Numbered from the stretch's first letter, positions 21,495-31,101 are shown. The stretch is DNA of 64,000 nucleotides from Agapetus fuscipes (GCA_951799405.1 OX637351.1:7658251-7722250); one strand, 5' to 3'. The notes: generated from the sequence alone by a model not told the origin. Made by a program: numbers and translations.

Positions 21495-21931
21495 TTTAGG
21501 GGACGCCCACGCCAAGAATACCTGGAAGACCTGTTGGTGGACGTGCGCTGCTCATCATATGCAGACCTTAAAAGAGCCGCACAAGATATAAAAGAATGGA
21601 AGAGAAGAATGAAAGAAATGGCTGCAAGCCAATCCCAGGATAACTGGGAGTAACTGATGTCATAGAGAGAGTGGCAAAGCTAAAATGGTTCTTTGCGGGA
21701 CATGTTGCTAGAACCACCGACCAGAGATGGACGAAGAGATTGGTTAGAGTGGAGACCTCGGGAAGATAAGAGAAGCAGAGGGAGACCTCCCACGAGATGG
21801 TCGGATTATATAAGAAGGCTTGCTGGAGACTGAATTCAAAAAGCGCAAGACAGAGATGGATGGAGAGATATGGGGGAGGCCTATGTCCAGCAGTGGACGG
21901 AGATGGTTGTATAAGAAGAAGAAGAAGAAGA
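21495..21931 (+). mobile_element. RTE-type LINE ORF end(s), (AAG)n tail
   Basis: Two successive LINE-end signatures with frameshifts: RGRPRQEYLEDLLVDVRCSS ending at about 21653, then VAKLKWFFAGHVARTTDQRW and, near 21873, GEAYVQQWTEM before a stop and an AAG repeat (21911-21931). The EAYVQQW terminus is typical of arthropod RTE elements. It converges on the homeobox gene, 60 bp past that gene's stop codon. Confidence 0.8.
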
Positions 21932-21993
21932 ATCCCAGTATTGAAACTAGAGAAGAAGAACCACTTTCAAATCATAATCACATAACCAAACTA

Positions 21994-22545
21994 TTACAAC
22001 TGCATTGCATTCAAACCAAACTCGTGAGCCCTCAATCTCCAATTGGCAATGTTATTGCAATTCACATTATAGCCCTGATGACCTGGCACACCTCCAGTTC
22101 CATAGTGACCATACGGAGAAACAAACAGACAAGATGACGCTGTGGAACCAGAAATGCCACCACCAAAGTTCTGCGAGTTGTAGTGTGCCAAATTAGGTTG
22201 CTGCAGACCTTCCTGCAACATGGTGTGGTGCTGATTTTGGCTCAGATTCTGTCTCTGGTGCATCACAATCGCTGTGGTGTAGTCGTTTTGGTAGAAGCTT
22301 GCCGCGTGGTTCAGGTTAATGTTTAGAATCTGTTCGGTTGGTGGTGTGGGGTTGGTCAGCCAAGTTGCCGACGGTTTCTGGTAGTCTGGTCTCCGCAGCG
22401 GTAAAGGTCTCTCGCTTGGAATTAGTATTGTTGATGAGGGTTGCTGGTCCGTGTTGATGGACTGGTGGTTTTGTGTGTTGCGATGGTTTGACAGAGCTGA
22501 GCGTTCGTTTCGCCGGAATTTGGCGCGACGGTTCTGGAACCATAC
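21994..22545 (-). CDS. Prrx: Prrx-type homeobox protein, exon 2 (C-terminal)
   Basis: This exon encodes residues 178-360 of the paired-class homeodomain transcription factor begun at 26430-26960, a nuclear DNA-binding protein by family. The splice acceptor TTTTTGTTACAG precedes GTATGG, restoring VWFQNRRAKFRRNER, the second half of homeodomain helix 3 with Gln at position 50. The spelling FRRNER after the homeodomain is characteristic of Prrx proteins rather than Alx, Shox or Arx relatives. The middle is rich in N, Q, P and H; RPLPLRRPDY followed by TWL resembles the conserved proline/DY stretch of Prrx. The last 20 residues hold NNIANWRLRAHEFGL, an OAR motif with Trp where Leu is usual. The stop is TAA at 21994-21996. 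No polyadenylation signal is obvious before the LINE that starts about 60 bp downstream. Confidence 0.92.
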   Translation of the reverse strand, partial: VWFQNRRAKFRRNERSALSNHRNTQNHQSINTDQQPSSTILIPSERPLPLRRPDYQKPSATWLTNPTPPTEQILNINLNHAASFYQNDYTTAIVMHQRQNLSQNQHHTMLQEGLQQPNLAHYNSQNFGGGISGSTASSCLFVSPYGHYGTGGVPGHQGYNVNCNNIANWRLRAHEFGLNAMQL

Positions 22546-22999
22546 CTGTAACAAAAATTTGAAAGAAAACTGTTAATTGCATTTGAGGTCGTTCTTTATC
22601 GCCGTAGAAAGGCCACAACTCCTGATGACGTTGAATACAACTACGAAAAAACGCGTAGTAAATTAACTTTACACGGTTTGTTTTTAACATCATTAGCTAT
22701 TTATGTTCGGCTCACAATCCTTGTATGAAATTTAAAGAAAAATGAGGGTGTTGATAGTTTTACGAAAGAAAGAGAAAATACCAATGAATATAGGAAAGAA
22801 ATACAAAATTTGCTGGTGATATTGAAAGATATGTTCATTCATAGCACGATGTTTTTTTTGTAGTGTCGAAAACTTTCGACACGTTATTGCAGTTGATGAT
22901 TTTTTGACGCGTGTTAAAGATATAAAGGGGGTTTCAGTTTTACTGCAGGGCCTTTTGCACCACTATGCTCCAGGACAAACAAACTTGTATCTTGTTCTC

Positions 23000-23325
23000 A
23001 TTTTTTGTGAAGGCTGAGTACACCTTGGGATCGAACCCTTGCTCTCGGCATGGAATTCAAGCATTCTACCAACTGAGCTGTCGACCGGACTTTTTACGAG
23101 CTTGGTCGTCGCTGCAAAACGCCAATTTTCAAGCAAAGCCAGTTGCTGTAGAATTGGATGTACTTTTTCATGACCGGTTTTTGGTAAAGGTTTATAAAAT
23201 TATCAACCCAGCGAAGAGGAAATTTGAAAATATAAAGTGTATATTTTGGGAGCTCCGCCGGGATTCCAAGCTCACAACCTTCCATTTACGAGTTTGAAGT
23301 GTTGCCACTGGACTACGGACCGGTC
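23000..23325 (-). repeat. Composite SINE (SINE-1 head/body + SINE-2 head)
   Basis: Reading minus: SINE-1 head at the right (GACCGGTCCGTAGTCCAGTG), its body, then the junction CTCGTAAAAAGTCCGGTCGA into a SINE-2 head and the start of its body. The SINE-2 3' part is absent. Confidence 0.75.
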
Positions 23326-23775
23326 AAATCTTTCTATGTAGCGTTTATATAGCGTTATGGGAGCGTTTTAAGAGCGAAATCGTGAAAACACGGCCAGATT
23401 TGAAGAAGAAGATGTTATTGTTATTATTATTATTAATATTATTGTTATTAACGGAAAATGTAGAGACAATTTTTTCAATTATTTCTTAATCTACTGATTT
23501 ATTGTAATTATCCGAAGAAATTTGTTGTTTTTTTCCTGAATAAAATAAAATAAAAATAAAATAAGAAGAAAGTGTTGTTTCATCAAGATAATGCAACGTG
23601 TCACAAATCAATGAAAAAGATGGCAAAATTGCATGAATTGGGTTTCGAATTGCTTCTCCATCCACCGTAGATATTCTCCAGATCTGGCCCCCAGCGGCTA
23701 TTTCCTGTTCGCAGACCTCAAAACAATACTCGCTGGAAAGAAATTTAGCACCGATGAAGAAGTAATCCCCTAAAC

Positions 23776-24611
23776 CATTGGTCGGCAACCTGCGGCCCGC
23801 GGGCCGCATGCGGCCCTTAAGGCGTCTTGGTGCGGCCCGCAAGATATTCGCCGCAACGCATGTGCCGGACAATATCATACACATACACAATGGAGTGAAA
23901 AAAAATACAACAAATCGCACGTTTAATAATAAAGAGAAATAACTCGAAAATTGGGAAAATCGAGATTTTGTAATAAAACGCAAGAACAATGCGAGAAGAA
24001 TAGGTAGAATGCGACAGCCGTTCAATTTGGACGTATATGACAGAGATAAAACATCGGCCGCCTTTTTCATCCCATACAAGTTGTACTGATTGTCTGAACT
24101 TCAAACGTGATTTCCCAACATTCGTGTTTTTTGAGTTATTGCTCTTTATTATTAAACGTGCGAAATGTCGTAAAAATGAACAAAAAGCGTTTTATTTTTA
24201 TAACTAAAATATTTTAGGCAAGGACATGTGCTCCAAGCGTAGGGGCGGATCTTAGACTCGAAAGGTGGTCAAACTTATCCAAAGGGGGGGAGTAGAATTT
24301 GTGGGTAGATTTCCCTATGTAGTGTAGGCCGGTGTCGATTCGCGTGAGTTCCCCGAATCGCGGGATTCCCAAATTGAATTGGCGGGGATTCTACAATATG
24401 AGATTTATTATGGGGGGTAGAATCAATATTGAATTTCATTTGTAGTTCGTAAGTCAATTTATTAATGTTCACGATACATGACGTGGCGGGGGGGGGGGGG
24501 GGTAGTCAGCATGTACTGAAATGCTGACCGTTAGATCCGCCCAAGTGCGGCCCGCACTAAATCCCACGTAAAATATTTGGCCCTTTTGCAACAAAAGGTT
24601 GCTGACCCCTG
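23776..24611. mobile_element. hAT-type non-autonomous element, 8-bp TSD
   Basis: Ends CATTGGTCGGCAACC and GGTTGCTGACCCCTG are inverted, and the flanking CCCTAAAC is duplicated at 23768-23775 and 24612-24619. Both ends carry the GCGGCCCGC-type subterminal sequence common in hAT elements. A (G)n run lies at 24487-24502. No transposase frame is present. The element hosts a MITE at 23916. Confidence 0.9.
23916..24162. mobile_element. 247-bp MITE, copy 1
   Basis: Inverted ends CGCACGTTTAATAATAAAGA, flanked by AAAT on both sides (23912-23915, 24163-24166). Other copies of the same length: 38143, 52883, 53574. It sits inside the hAT element. Confidence 0.88.
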
Positions 24612-24789
24612 CCCTAAACAGAGGCCTATTTTGAGGCTCAAGACAAATTGTGCTACAAAAAAGGTATCGAAAAGTTGGAAGATTGCTATAATCGCTGTAT
24701 CGCCCTCGAAGACAACTATGTACAATATTAAAATTGAATTTTTCCAAAAAACAGTTTTTTTATCAGTTAGGACACAGACTTATCTACCC

Positions 24790-25070
24790 ACCCATGGAAG
24801 TATATTCAATGGAAGGGCTATGAATGTGATTTAGTACCAATCGACATGATGCACCGTCTTTGACACCATACATTGTTAATGGTGCTGTCTCGCTCAGGAC
24901 ATATGAAATGCTTTTGTTATTTTCTATGTAAGCAACGTGTCTCTGCTCCGTCTTCAATCTATGTACATATCACCATGGAAACCCATGAAATCACTATGGT
25001 AACGTGTTTGTTACTAGTGTTGTTGAAAGTTTAAAAATATCTGATAAATTCCGAATTCAAAAATGTTCTA
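24790..25070 (+). repeat. Dispersed repeat, inverted copy at 57266-57546
   Basis: Shared blocks include CGTCTTTGACACCAT, GTCTCGCTCA and CATATGAAATGCTTTT. Non-coding and unclassified; it begins flush with the mariner right end. Confidence 0.7.
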
Positions 25071-25333
25071 TATACCGATGTACCCACCCAATATAAATTT
25101 GAATCCACCAACATAGAGGACTCGTTGTTTCTGCATACATGGCATGGTAGTAACTCAATATATACGAGTAGCATATTTGAAAGATCGCGTATCTCTCTGT
25201 TAGTCTCAGGCAATCACAAGGGCACCGTTTATTCCGCCTTACTTTTGCTTCTCGGAGCGCGTGATTCGCACATCATGGTATATTTTTTACACCATGTTTC
25301 ACTCAACAACGTCTTTTTCCTTTTCTTGATTTA

Positions 25334-25575
25334 GGGCCTGTCGCACCAACCTCCAATCAATATTTGACTGACACATAAAATTTGATTGCTTAGTTCTGGT
25401 AACGACCTCGGCTTAAATATTTCTCGGAAGTGGGTAATAATATGATGGAATTTGAACAGGAAAGATGATATACATTATCTGATTTACGCATATGCAGCCA
25501 ATTTTTTTAATGTTGTTGGGAGAAATCACATTTAATTTAGATTTTTTTCTGATTGGAGTTTGGTGCAACAGGCCC
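25334..25575. mobile_element. PIF/Harbinger-like MITE, TTA target duplication
   Basis: Inverted ends GGGCCTGTCGCACCAACCTC and GAGTTTGGTGCAACAGGCCC with TTA on each side (25331-25333, 25576-25578). A three-base TTA/TAA duplication is diagnostic of PIF/Harbinger. Related copies: 55788, and fragments at 34285 and 50403. Confidence 0.88.
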
Positions 25576-25796
25576 TTAGAGTATTCAATCGGCACTTTTA
25601 CTTATATCCATTTGCCACTCCACTAGGAGTGGCCAGTACCTGCGCGTGTTGTCTCAACCATTTTCTGTTTTTGCACACATTTTTTATCTCCTCGACATTC
25701 ACCACTATATTTTTTTTCTCACTCTAAAGTATCATTCTTTTTGTCAGTCGTTCATCGTCCATGTTCCATTTACCACATTAAAAAAACATGCTCCAA

Positions 25797-26047
25797 TCTT
25801 ATCTAATCTAATCTAACTTAAAAAGATAAGTTAACATTTAAGATTGAAATTAAATGCATGCCCATAAGCAGACACGTGTAAGTCCGCTCTTACAAATGCT
25901 GCATGTCTATTTATAAAAATTAAAATCCAAACATTTTTCAAAATCCGCGCAATTTTTATCGACCTCTCTGAAACAAGGGTGACATTGACAAAGTGAACCG
26001 ACTTTTATAGTATGGATAGTCAGCCTGATAACAATCTAATCAAGGAT
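25797..26047 (-). repeat. RepA, full length, in the intron
   Basis: TTATCTAATCTAATCTAACTT to AACAATCTAATCAAGGATTC, more diverged than most copies. Confidence 0.75.
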
Positions 26048-26066
26048 TCAATAATCAAATTTTTGG

Positions 26067-26363
26067 TCCGGTCCGTAGTCTAGTGGTTAACATTTCTGTC
26101 TTGTAAAAAAAGCTTGTGGGTCCGAATCCCGGCGGAGCACAAAAAATATACTCGTACCATTTATATTTTCAAATTTGCTCTTCGCTGGGTTGAAAAATTC
26201 ATAAACCTTTACCAAAGACCGGTCATCAAAAGGTCCATCCAGCCTTACAACAACTGGGTCTTGCTTGAGAATTGGCGCTTTCTACAGCGACGACCAAACT
26301 CGCAGAGGACTCTTGAGGTGTGATACACACAAAAACAGCGCTCACCAAATAAATTAGCCTCAT
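26067..26363 (+). repeat. SINE-1, complete (reference copy)
   Basis: Head GGTCCGGTCCGTAGTCTAGT with an A-box-like TAGTCTAGTGGTTAA and B box GGGTCCGAATCCCGG; body TTTGCTCTTCGCTGGGTTG, TACCAAAGACCGGTCATC; 3' end CTCTTGAGGTGTGATACACA to CAAATAAATTAGCCT. Length about 297 bp. It lies in the homeobox intron, opposite to transcription, about 65 bp from the splice donor. Confidence 0.88.
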
Positions 26364-26429
26364 TAAATGTTATTTTTTTAACGATTCAATTATAAATTTA
26401 AGTAACAATTATGAAACAAAATGTCTTAC

Positions 26430-26960
26430 CTGGACCCTGGCTTCACTCAAGTTCACCTTAGTCGCCAAATCTTCCCTCACGAACGCATCAGGGTAATGCG
26501 TCCTCTCAAACACCCTCTCCAAAGCTGTCAACTGCTGGCTGGTAAACGTCGTCCTGTTCCTCCTAGGCTTCTTCTTCCCGTTCTTATCCAATTCCTCATC
26601 CAGTCCACAGCAATTCCCTGCGTCCACAATGTCCTCACACCCACCTTTCTTAATCCCCACTTTACCATCTTGATCAACGCATTTAGCATCGACATATTTC
26701 CCCGTTCCAACCTTTACACCACCGAATTCTTCATTCACATTATACCGCCCACCATCTCTGCCAATGTATCTATCACTTTTACAATTGTAATCCAGCATTT
26801 TGGTCGCTACAACTTCTTTACTTTTATCAATATGTTTTACATCATCAAAATTCTCTGTTCCATATTTATTCGCACTTTTTACATCACTGAATTCTTCACT
26901 TGTAAACCTAGCACCATCTTTTCCAATGTATTTGTCACTTTTACAATTGTAATTCAACAT
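26430..26960 (-). CDS. Prrx: Prrx-type homeobox protein, exon 1 (N-terminal)
   Basis: Encodes residues 1-177 of a 360-residue paired-class (PRD-like) homeodomain transcription factor, by family a nuclear regulator of mesenchymal or mesodermal development in animals. The start is the ATG at 26958-26960 in a favourable CAAAATG context; an in-frame TAA lies upstream at 26982-26984. Residues 132-177 are homeodomain positions 1-46 ([40 protein letters not shown]), closest to Prrx. No paired domain is present. Residues 1-54 and 55-105 are an internal tandem duplication ([16 protein letters not shown] versus [16 protein letters not shown]), rich in K, D and G, of unknown role. A lysine/arginine patch (KKKPRRNR) precedes the homeodomain. 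Total length exceeds that of vertebrate Prrx, mainly through this N-terminus and the Q/N-rich C-terminus. Confidence 0.92.
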
Positions 26961-27523
26961 TTTGTATACGTTCAAACTAATTTAGTTAATCTAATATGTT
27001 TTAAGCATCCGATTTTTTAGATCCATAGCTATTGTTAACCCAAAATTTTACTTACAAATACTCCGGTATTTTTTACTGTTTTTGATTTAGAAACTTGCAG
27101 TAACTGTTTTTTTTTACTTCCAAAAAATAACCAGAATCTCAACCTAATATATTTGTTTGAATCCTTTACACTCTTGTATTTAATTTCTTGAATATTTATA
27201 AGTTATTTAATGTTACTTATTTTTATACTAAATAAACTCTTATTTTATAAGCTTCATAAAATTGCCCGTAATTAATTATAGATTTAAGATATGAATTTTA
27301 CGTCATTTTTACACATTTATATTGATTTTGAGTCAAATTCCTCAATCCTTCTTTTTTGCTCTAATCTGAAACAAAGAAAAATTGGATAAAAATATATTTT
27401 TTAATAATAATCATAGTAATCTACTGAACTGTCTGAATCAACCAGACCACGGCTACATATCCCGAAAAAAAGTGATTGTTGCGTCAACAAGAACCGGCCG
27501 TAAAAGCTTCAATGTACAACATA
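26961..27523. other. 5' flank of the homeobox gene
   Basis: AT-rich sequence just upstream of the start codon. It should hold the 5' UTR and perhaps the promoter, but no TATA-initiator pair or CpG-rich core can be singled out. The 5' UTR may also contain an upstream exon not visible here. Confidence 0.45.
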
Positions 27524-27717
27524 GTAATCTAAGTTGCAAATATATACTATTAACATTCAATGTGTACTTAAAAATTACAACCAAACCTAAAATGAACATA
27601 AACCCTGCATCTTTTGCCGATCTTTCCTGAAACAGGGGTGACGTTGGCGAAGTGAACATTTTTTTACAGTATGGGTAGTCAGCCTTATCCAAACCTATAA
27701 GGTCTATAAGTCAAGGA
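27524..27717 (-). repeat. RepA with internal deletion
   Basis: The segment containing AAGCAGACACGT and the CGCGCTTACACATG block is deleted. Ends CCTATAAGTCAAGGAATTA. Confidence 0.75.
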
Positions 27718-27817
27718 ATTAATTACATATACTTATTTAAAATATTATTATTTTAATCATGACAATGTTATTTGCGTTAGGGCTACTGTTTGATCACCTC
27801 AAAGGGTGTCAGGAATC

Positions 27818-28105
27818 CATAATCTAGGTTGCAAAGATATGTCAAAATTAATGGCTCATATCTGATGCATGCCCACAAGCAATCATATGCAGATTCGCGC
27901 TTACACACGCTGCATGTGTGCACGCAAAATAAGACAAGCCTCACATAAAGGAAAACATTGCAGCTCCTGCCGCCTTTACCTGAAACCGAGAAAGCACTGG
28001 CAAAAGGGAATAAAGTTGTTAGAGCAATAATTATCTGGCTGAGCAGTGAGCAGCCATGCTGCAAAAACTTGGTACACTTTTATCAATGCCACACGATTTC
28101 AGTAA
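27818..28105. repeat. Two diverged RepA pieces, opposed
   Basis: 27818-28012 is minus (AATCTAGGTTGCAAAGATAT ... CGCCTTTACCTGAAACC). 28036-28105 resembles a degraded plus start (GGCTGAGCAGTGAGCAGCCA, TTTATCAATGCCACACG). Confidence 0.5.
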
Positions 28106-28112
28106 ATGGCGA

Positions 28113-28215
28113 CGAATTTGAAAATATATATATTTATTTATTTTTGTGCTCCGCCGGGATTCGAACCCACAGCCTTCCACGAGTCCGAAGTATTACCACT
28201 GGACAACGGACCGGT
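28113..28215 (-). repeat. SINE-1 head
   Basis: GTGCTCCGCCGGGATTCGAA through GGACAACGGACCGG. Confidence 0.75.
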
Positions 28216-28247
28216 AAATTCCATTTTTACAAAGTATTATCCTACCT

Positions 28248-28492
28248 CTATAATCTATAATCTAAGTTGCAAGGATATATTCATTTAAAGCTCTCAGAAA
28301 GCTCACAAACCAACAAGTGTAGTTCGCGCTTACAAATGCTGAATGTGTACTTACAAATAAAATCCAAACCTCAAATGAACATAAGCCCCACAACTTTTGC
28401 CGACCTTCCCTGAAACAGGGGTGACATTGGCAAAGTGAACCATTTTTTACACTATGGGTGGTCAGCCTCATACCAACCTATCAGTCAAGGAA
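28248..28492 (-). repeat. RepA, full length
   Basis: TCTATAATCTATAATCTAAG to CAACCTATCAGTCAAGGAAC. It meets a plus copy head to head at 28493. Confidence 0.8.
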
Positions 28493-28493
28493 C

Positions 28494-28635
28494 TCCTTGA
28501 CTCATAAGTTGGTAAGCGGCTCACCACCCATGCTTTAAAAAATGGGTCACTTTGCCAATGGCACCTTGTTTCAGGCAAGGAAGGTAAGAGTTGCAGGGTG
28601 TAAGTCCATTTGAGATTTGGGTTTTTATGTTGTAT
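28494..28635 (+). repeat. RepA, 5' half, head to head
   Basis: CTCCTTGACTCATAAGTTGG to GGTTTTTATGTTGTA. Its start and the end of the previous copy form a palindrome at 28476-28515. Confidence 0.75.
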
Positions 28636-28722
28636 TTTTTTTTCTCCGCTGGGATTCGAACCCACAACCTTCCATTCACGAGTCCGAAGTGTTGACCACA
28701 AGACTACGGACCGCTCAACTCT
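28636..28722 (-). repeat. SINE-1 head
   Basis: CTCCGCTGGGATTCGAACCC through AGACTACGGACCGC, joined directly to the broken RepA. Confidence 0.75.
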
Positions 28723-29319
28723 ATTTTACGAATTATTTTCCTACAGAAAAATAATTACAGCAACTTGTCATTTATTTTTTGCCTCCACCTCTCTAAGCAC
28801 AATTTCAACAATTTAAAACGCAATTAATCAAAGGGGGAGCGGGACAAAACATGCACTCCAATCTGCAGTTGGAAAGAGACGAAACTATAATGAGTCACAC
28901 AGAACCAAAGTCGGCAAACTAGGATATTTTTAAAAAGAGAAAAACACATAAAAACATGGAGAATGTGATTCTCTCTGTTTCCATATACGTATCGTTTGTT
29001 TTGAGTAAATCCTACATTGCCACGTTTGGTTCTATTCCTTGTGGTTTATCATATGAGGAAGAAGTGAAAGAAAACTAGATGAAATTAGCCGCGAAGATTT
29101 AATATTTTAAATGAAGTCATTTAAATTTCTCATAATTGCTTTCCCACCATTTTGTTGTTGTTTTAATTTTTTTTAAGTTTAAATTTTCATCACACCTTTT
29201 CTGAGAATGTCGAACAAAACGACACTTCCTTTTTTTTTTTTAGGAAATCCTGTGCGGGAGACTCCTTAGATTTCAGGGACTTTAGGGGTCTAGGACACTG
29301 TTGTAGTGCTGCAGAGCTG
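28723..29319. other. Repeat-poor stretch upstream of the homeobox gene
   Basis: About 600 bp without any of the families seen elsewhere, 1.8-2.4 kb upstream of the start codon. It could be an older or constrained non-coding region. No coding potential is visible. Confidence 0.4.
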
Positions 29320-29470
29320 TTGTTTTACGAGCTTGGTCGTCGCTGCAAAGCGCCAATACTCAAGCAAGACCCAGTTGCTGTAAGGCTGGATGGACCTTTA
29401 GTGACCGGTCTTTGGTGAAGGAATATGAATTTTTCACCCGGCGAAGATCATATTTAAAAATATAAATGGT
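29320..29470 (-). repeat. SINE-1 body
   Basis: TTTTACGAGCTTGGTCGTCG through CCGGCGAAGATCATATTT. Ends of both head and tail are missing; the ACGAGCTT end is that of the composite SINE. Confidence 0.7.
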
Positions 29471-29481
29471 ATGTTAAAAAA

Positions 29482-29705
29482 ATTGAAAAATGGTTCACTT
29501 TTCCAATGTCAATTCTGTTTCAGGGAAGGTCGACAAAAGTTGCAGGGTTTATGTTAATTTGAGGTTTGGATTTTAATTTGTAAGCATACACATTCGGCAT
29601 TCGTAAGCGCGAACTAACACGTGACTGTTTGTGGTCATGCATTTGATATGAGCTTTGAATATTAGTCTAATCAATATTAGAATAATCTTTGCACTTAGAT
29701 TATAG
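29482..29705 (+). repeat. RepA, 5'-truncated
   Basis: AATGGTTCACTTTTCCAATG to ATCTTTGCACTTAGATTATAG. Confidence 0.75.
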
Positions 29706-29764
29706 TTCAAATTTAAATCACCAAAATTAAATTACATAGTGTAGTAAAAAATATATATATATTA

Positions 29765-30470
29765 TCTAATACTAATCATACTTGAACTCAGCCTTTACAA
29801 AAAAAGTAAAAGAAGAACTCACCTTGACTAATTGTATGATTAATAAATTAGTTACAGTTGAACTAATCAATTCAAATTTGAATCGCAAAAATTTAAATAC
29901 ATAATTGAAAGAAAATAAATAGGTAAAATTGACTAATTATAGTTGTAATCGAACTAATCCGTTCAAATTAAACTTGGTACTCACAAAAACAAATGAACTC
30001 ACCATGACTAATTGCGTGATTAAAATAGTCATGATTGAACTGATCAGTTCAAATTTAAGTCACCAAAATATTCCACAATTACAAAATAAAACCAGATTTA
30101 AATAATTGAATGATTAAATAGTCATGATCGAACTAAGTAGTTCAAATTTAGATCACCAAAATATTCCACAATTACAAAACAAAAAAGATTTTTCCAAACA
30201 AGCCTTGACGAATTGAATGATTAAATAGTCATAGCTGAACTCACCAGTTCAAATTGAGATCACCAAAATATTCCACAATTACAAAACAAAACAAGATTTT
30301 GCCAAGCATGTTTTGACTAATTCAATGATTAAATAGACATAGCTGAACTAATCAGTTCAAATTTAAATCACCAAAATTGAATTACCAAATGACAACAACA
30401 ACAAAAAATCTAGACTAATCGCGCAATCAGCGAACCCCAATTGAAGTCATCAGTTCACATCTAAATCACC
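29765..30470. repeat. ~100-bp tandem repeat array, TAAT-rich
   Basis: Six to seven diverged units recur at about 29821, 29926, 30001, 30097, 30203, 30312 and 30408, sharing GACTAATTGAATGATTAAAT, CTGAACTAATCAGTTCAAAT and TCACCAAAATATTCCACAAT. Each unit holds homeodomain-type TAAT/ATTA cores. It lies about 2.8-3.5 kb upstream of the homeobox start codon. Confidence 0.8.
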
Positions 30471-30872
30471 ACACATCACCGGAATTGAATTTACGATAAT
30501 TATGATTTATCACCGACCTGACTCCAATTTGGATCCGCTCTAATCGGATTACGGTCGGACCAATTAGATCGGGACCAATTCAAGGTGCAGCCAAGACTAA
30601 GCCGATCCGAAAGCTGTGCGCCGGAGACTGTTGGAGGCGGTCCATCCAAGATGTGGGATGGACACTTGGATGGGAGCTGACGCGTCTTAAAACGTAGACC
30701 ACGCCTCCTTAGCCCGAGCGGATTTTTTTAGACGTTCTTGTTTCAAGTCTAGTGAAGGGATTTGATGATGCTAGAGGTTGGAATTTCATGCAAAATTATT
30801 CAATTTAATTAAAACTCATGCAGATTTCGTCATATGATGTCAGATTATGTCTAAATTCCTTAAAAAAAACAC
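30471..30872. other. Unassigned, partly GC-rich
   Basis: 30500-30720 is markedly richer in G+C than its flanks (GACTGTTGGAGGCGGTCCAT, GACCACGCCTCCTTAGCCCG). No frame or known motif identifies it; it could be regulatory or another repeat end. Confidence 0.4.
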
Positions 30873-30952
30873 TTCAACTGAAGTGGTTTGTGTAAGCCCG
30901 GCCCCCTTACCTGTAAAAATAAATAGGTTCAACTCAACACATGCGACCCACC
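30873..30952 (+). repeat. SINE-2 fragment
   Basis: ACTTCAACTGAAGTGGTTTG and CCCCCTTACCTGTAAAAAT only. Confidence 0.7.
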
Positions 30953-31101
30953 CCCACCACCTAAAATAATGTGTTTTAAAAGAAACATTGAACATTTAAA
31001 TTTAAGACTAAAGGATACATAATATCGAGACCTTAAAGTTAAAACTGAATAAGTTACATATTAAGCTAACATAGACATCACGGATAAATGCACCAGAAAG
31101 G

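Larger units (their letters stand above)
23571..24790 (+). pseudogene. mariner transposase remnant, split by hAT
   Basis: The left part (23571-23775) encodes HQDNATCHKSMKKMAKLHEL, then after a 4-base insertion PYSPDLAPSGYFLFADLKT and AGKKFSTDEEVI, the catalytic-domain C-terminal region of a mariner transposase including the D of the D34D motif. The right part (24620-24745) continues EAYFEAQDKLCYKKGIEKL and EDCYNRCIALEDNYV to a stop, followed by a terminal-repeat-like TTAGGACACAGACTTATC. The N-terminal half is missing and the frame is broken, so it cannot be functional. The hAT element at 23776 splits it. Confidence 0.9.
22546..26429 (-). other. Intron of the Prrx-type gene
   Basis: A 3884-bp phase-0 intron with donor CAG|GTAAGA at 26429 and acceptor TTACAG|GTA at 22546. 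The position between homeodomain residues 46 and 47 is a conserved intron site of paired-class homeobox genes. At least seven transposable-element insertions occupy most of it. The ~450 bp nearest exon 2 (22546-22999) are unassigned AT-rich sequence. Confidence 0.9.

Noticed and set aside
22316..22693. 125-residue minus-strand frame overlapping exon 2
   Set aside because: A different frame over the splice acceptor and intron with no domain; a shadow of the real exon.
23486..24079. 197-residue minus-strand frame in the homeobox intron
   Set aside because: It crosses the mariner/hAT and hAT/MITE boundaries, so it is a chance frame over three transposon pieces.
26067..26140. tRNA gene candidate (also at 4712, 32575, 48548)
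   Set aside because: A and B boxes are present but the acceptor and anticodon stems do not close, and each is joined to SINE bodies or decayed. These are SINE heads or remnants, not tRNA genes.
26421..27020. 199-residue plus-strand frame opposite exon 1
   Set aside because: It is the antisense shadow of the homeobox exon; the minus frame has splice sites and a conserved homeodomain.
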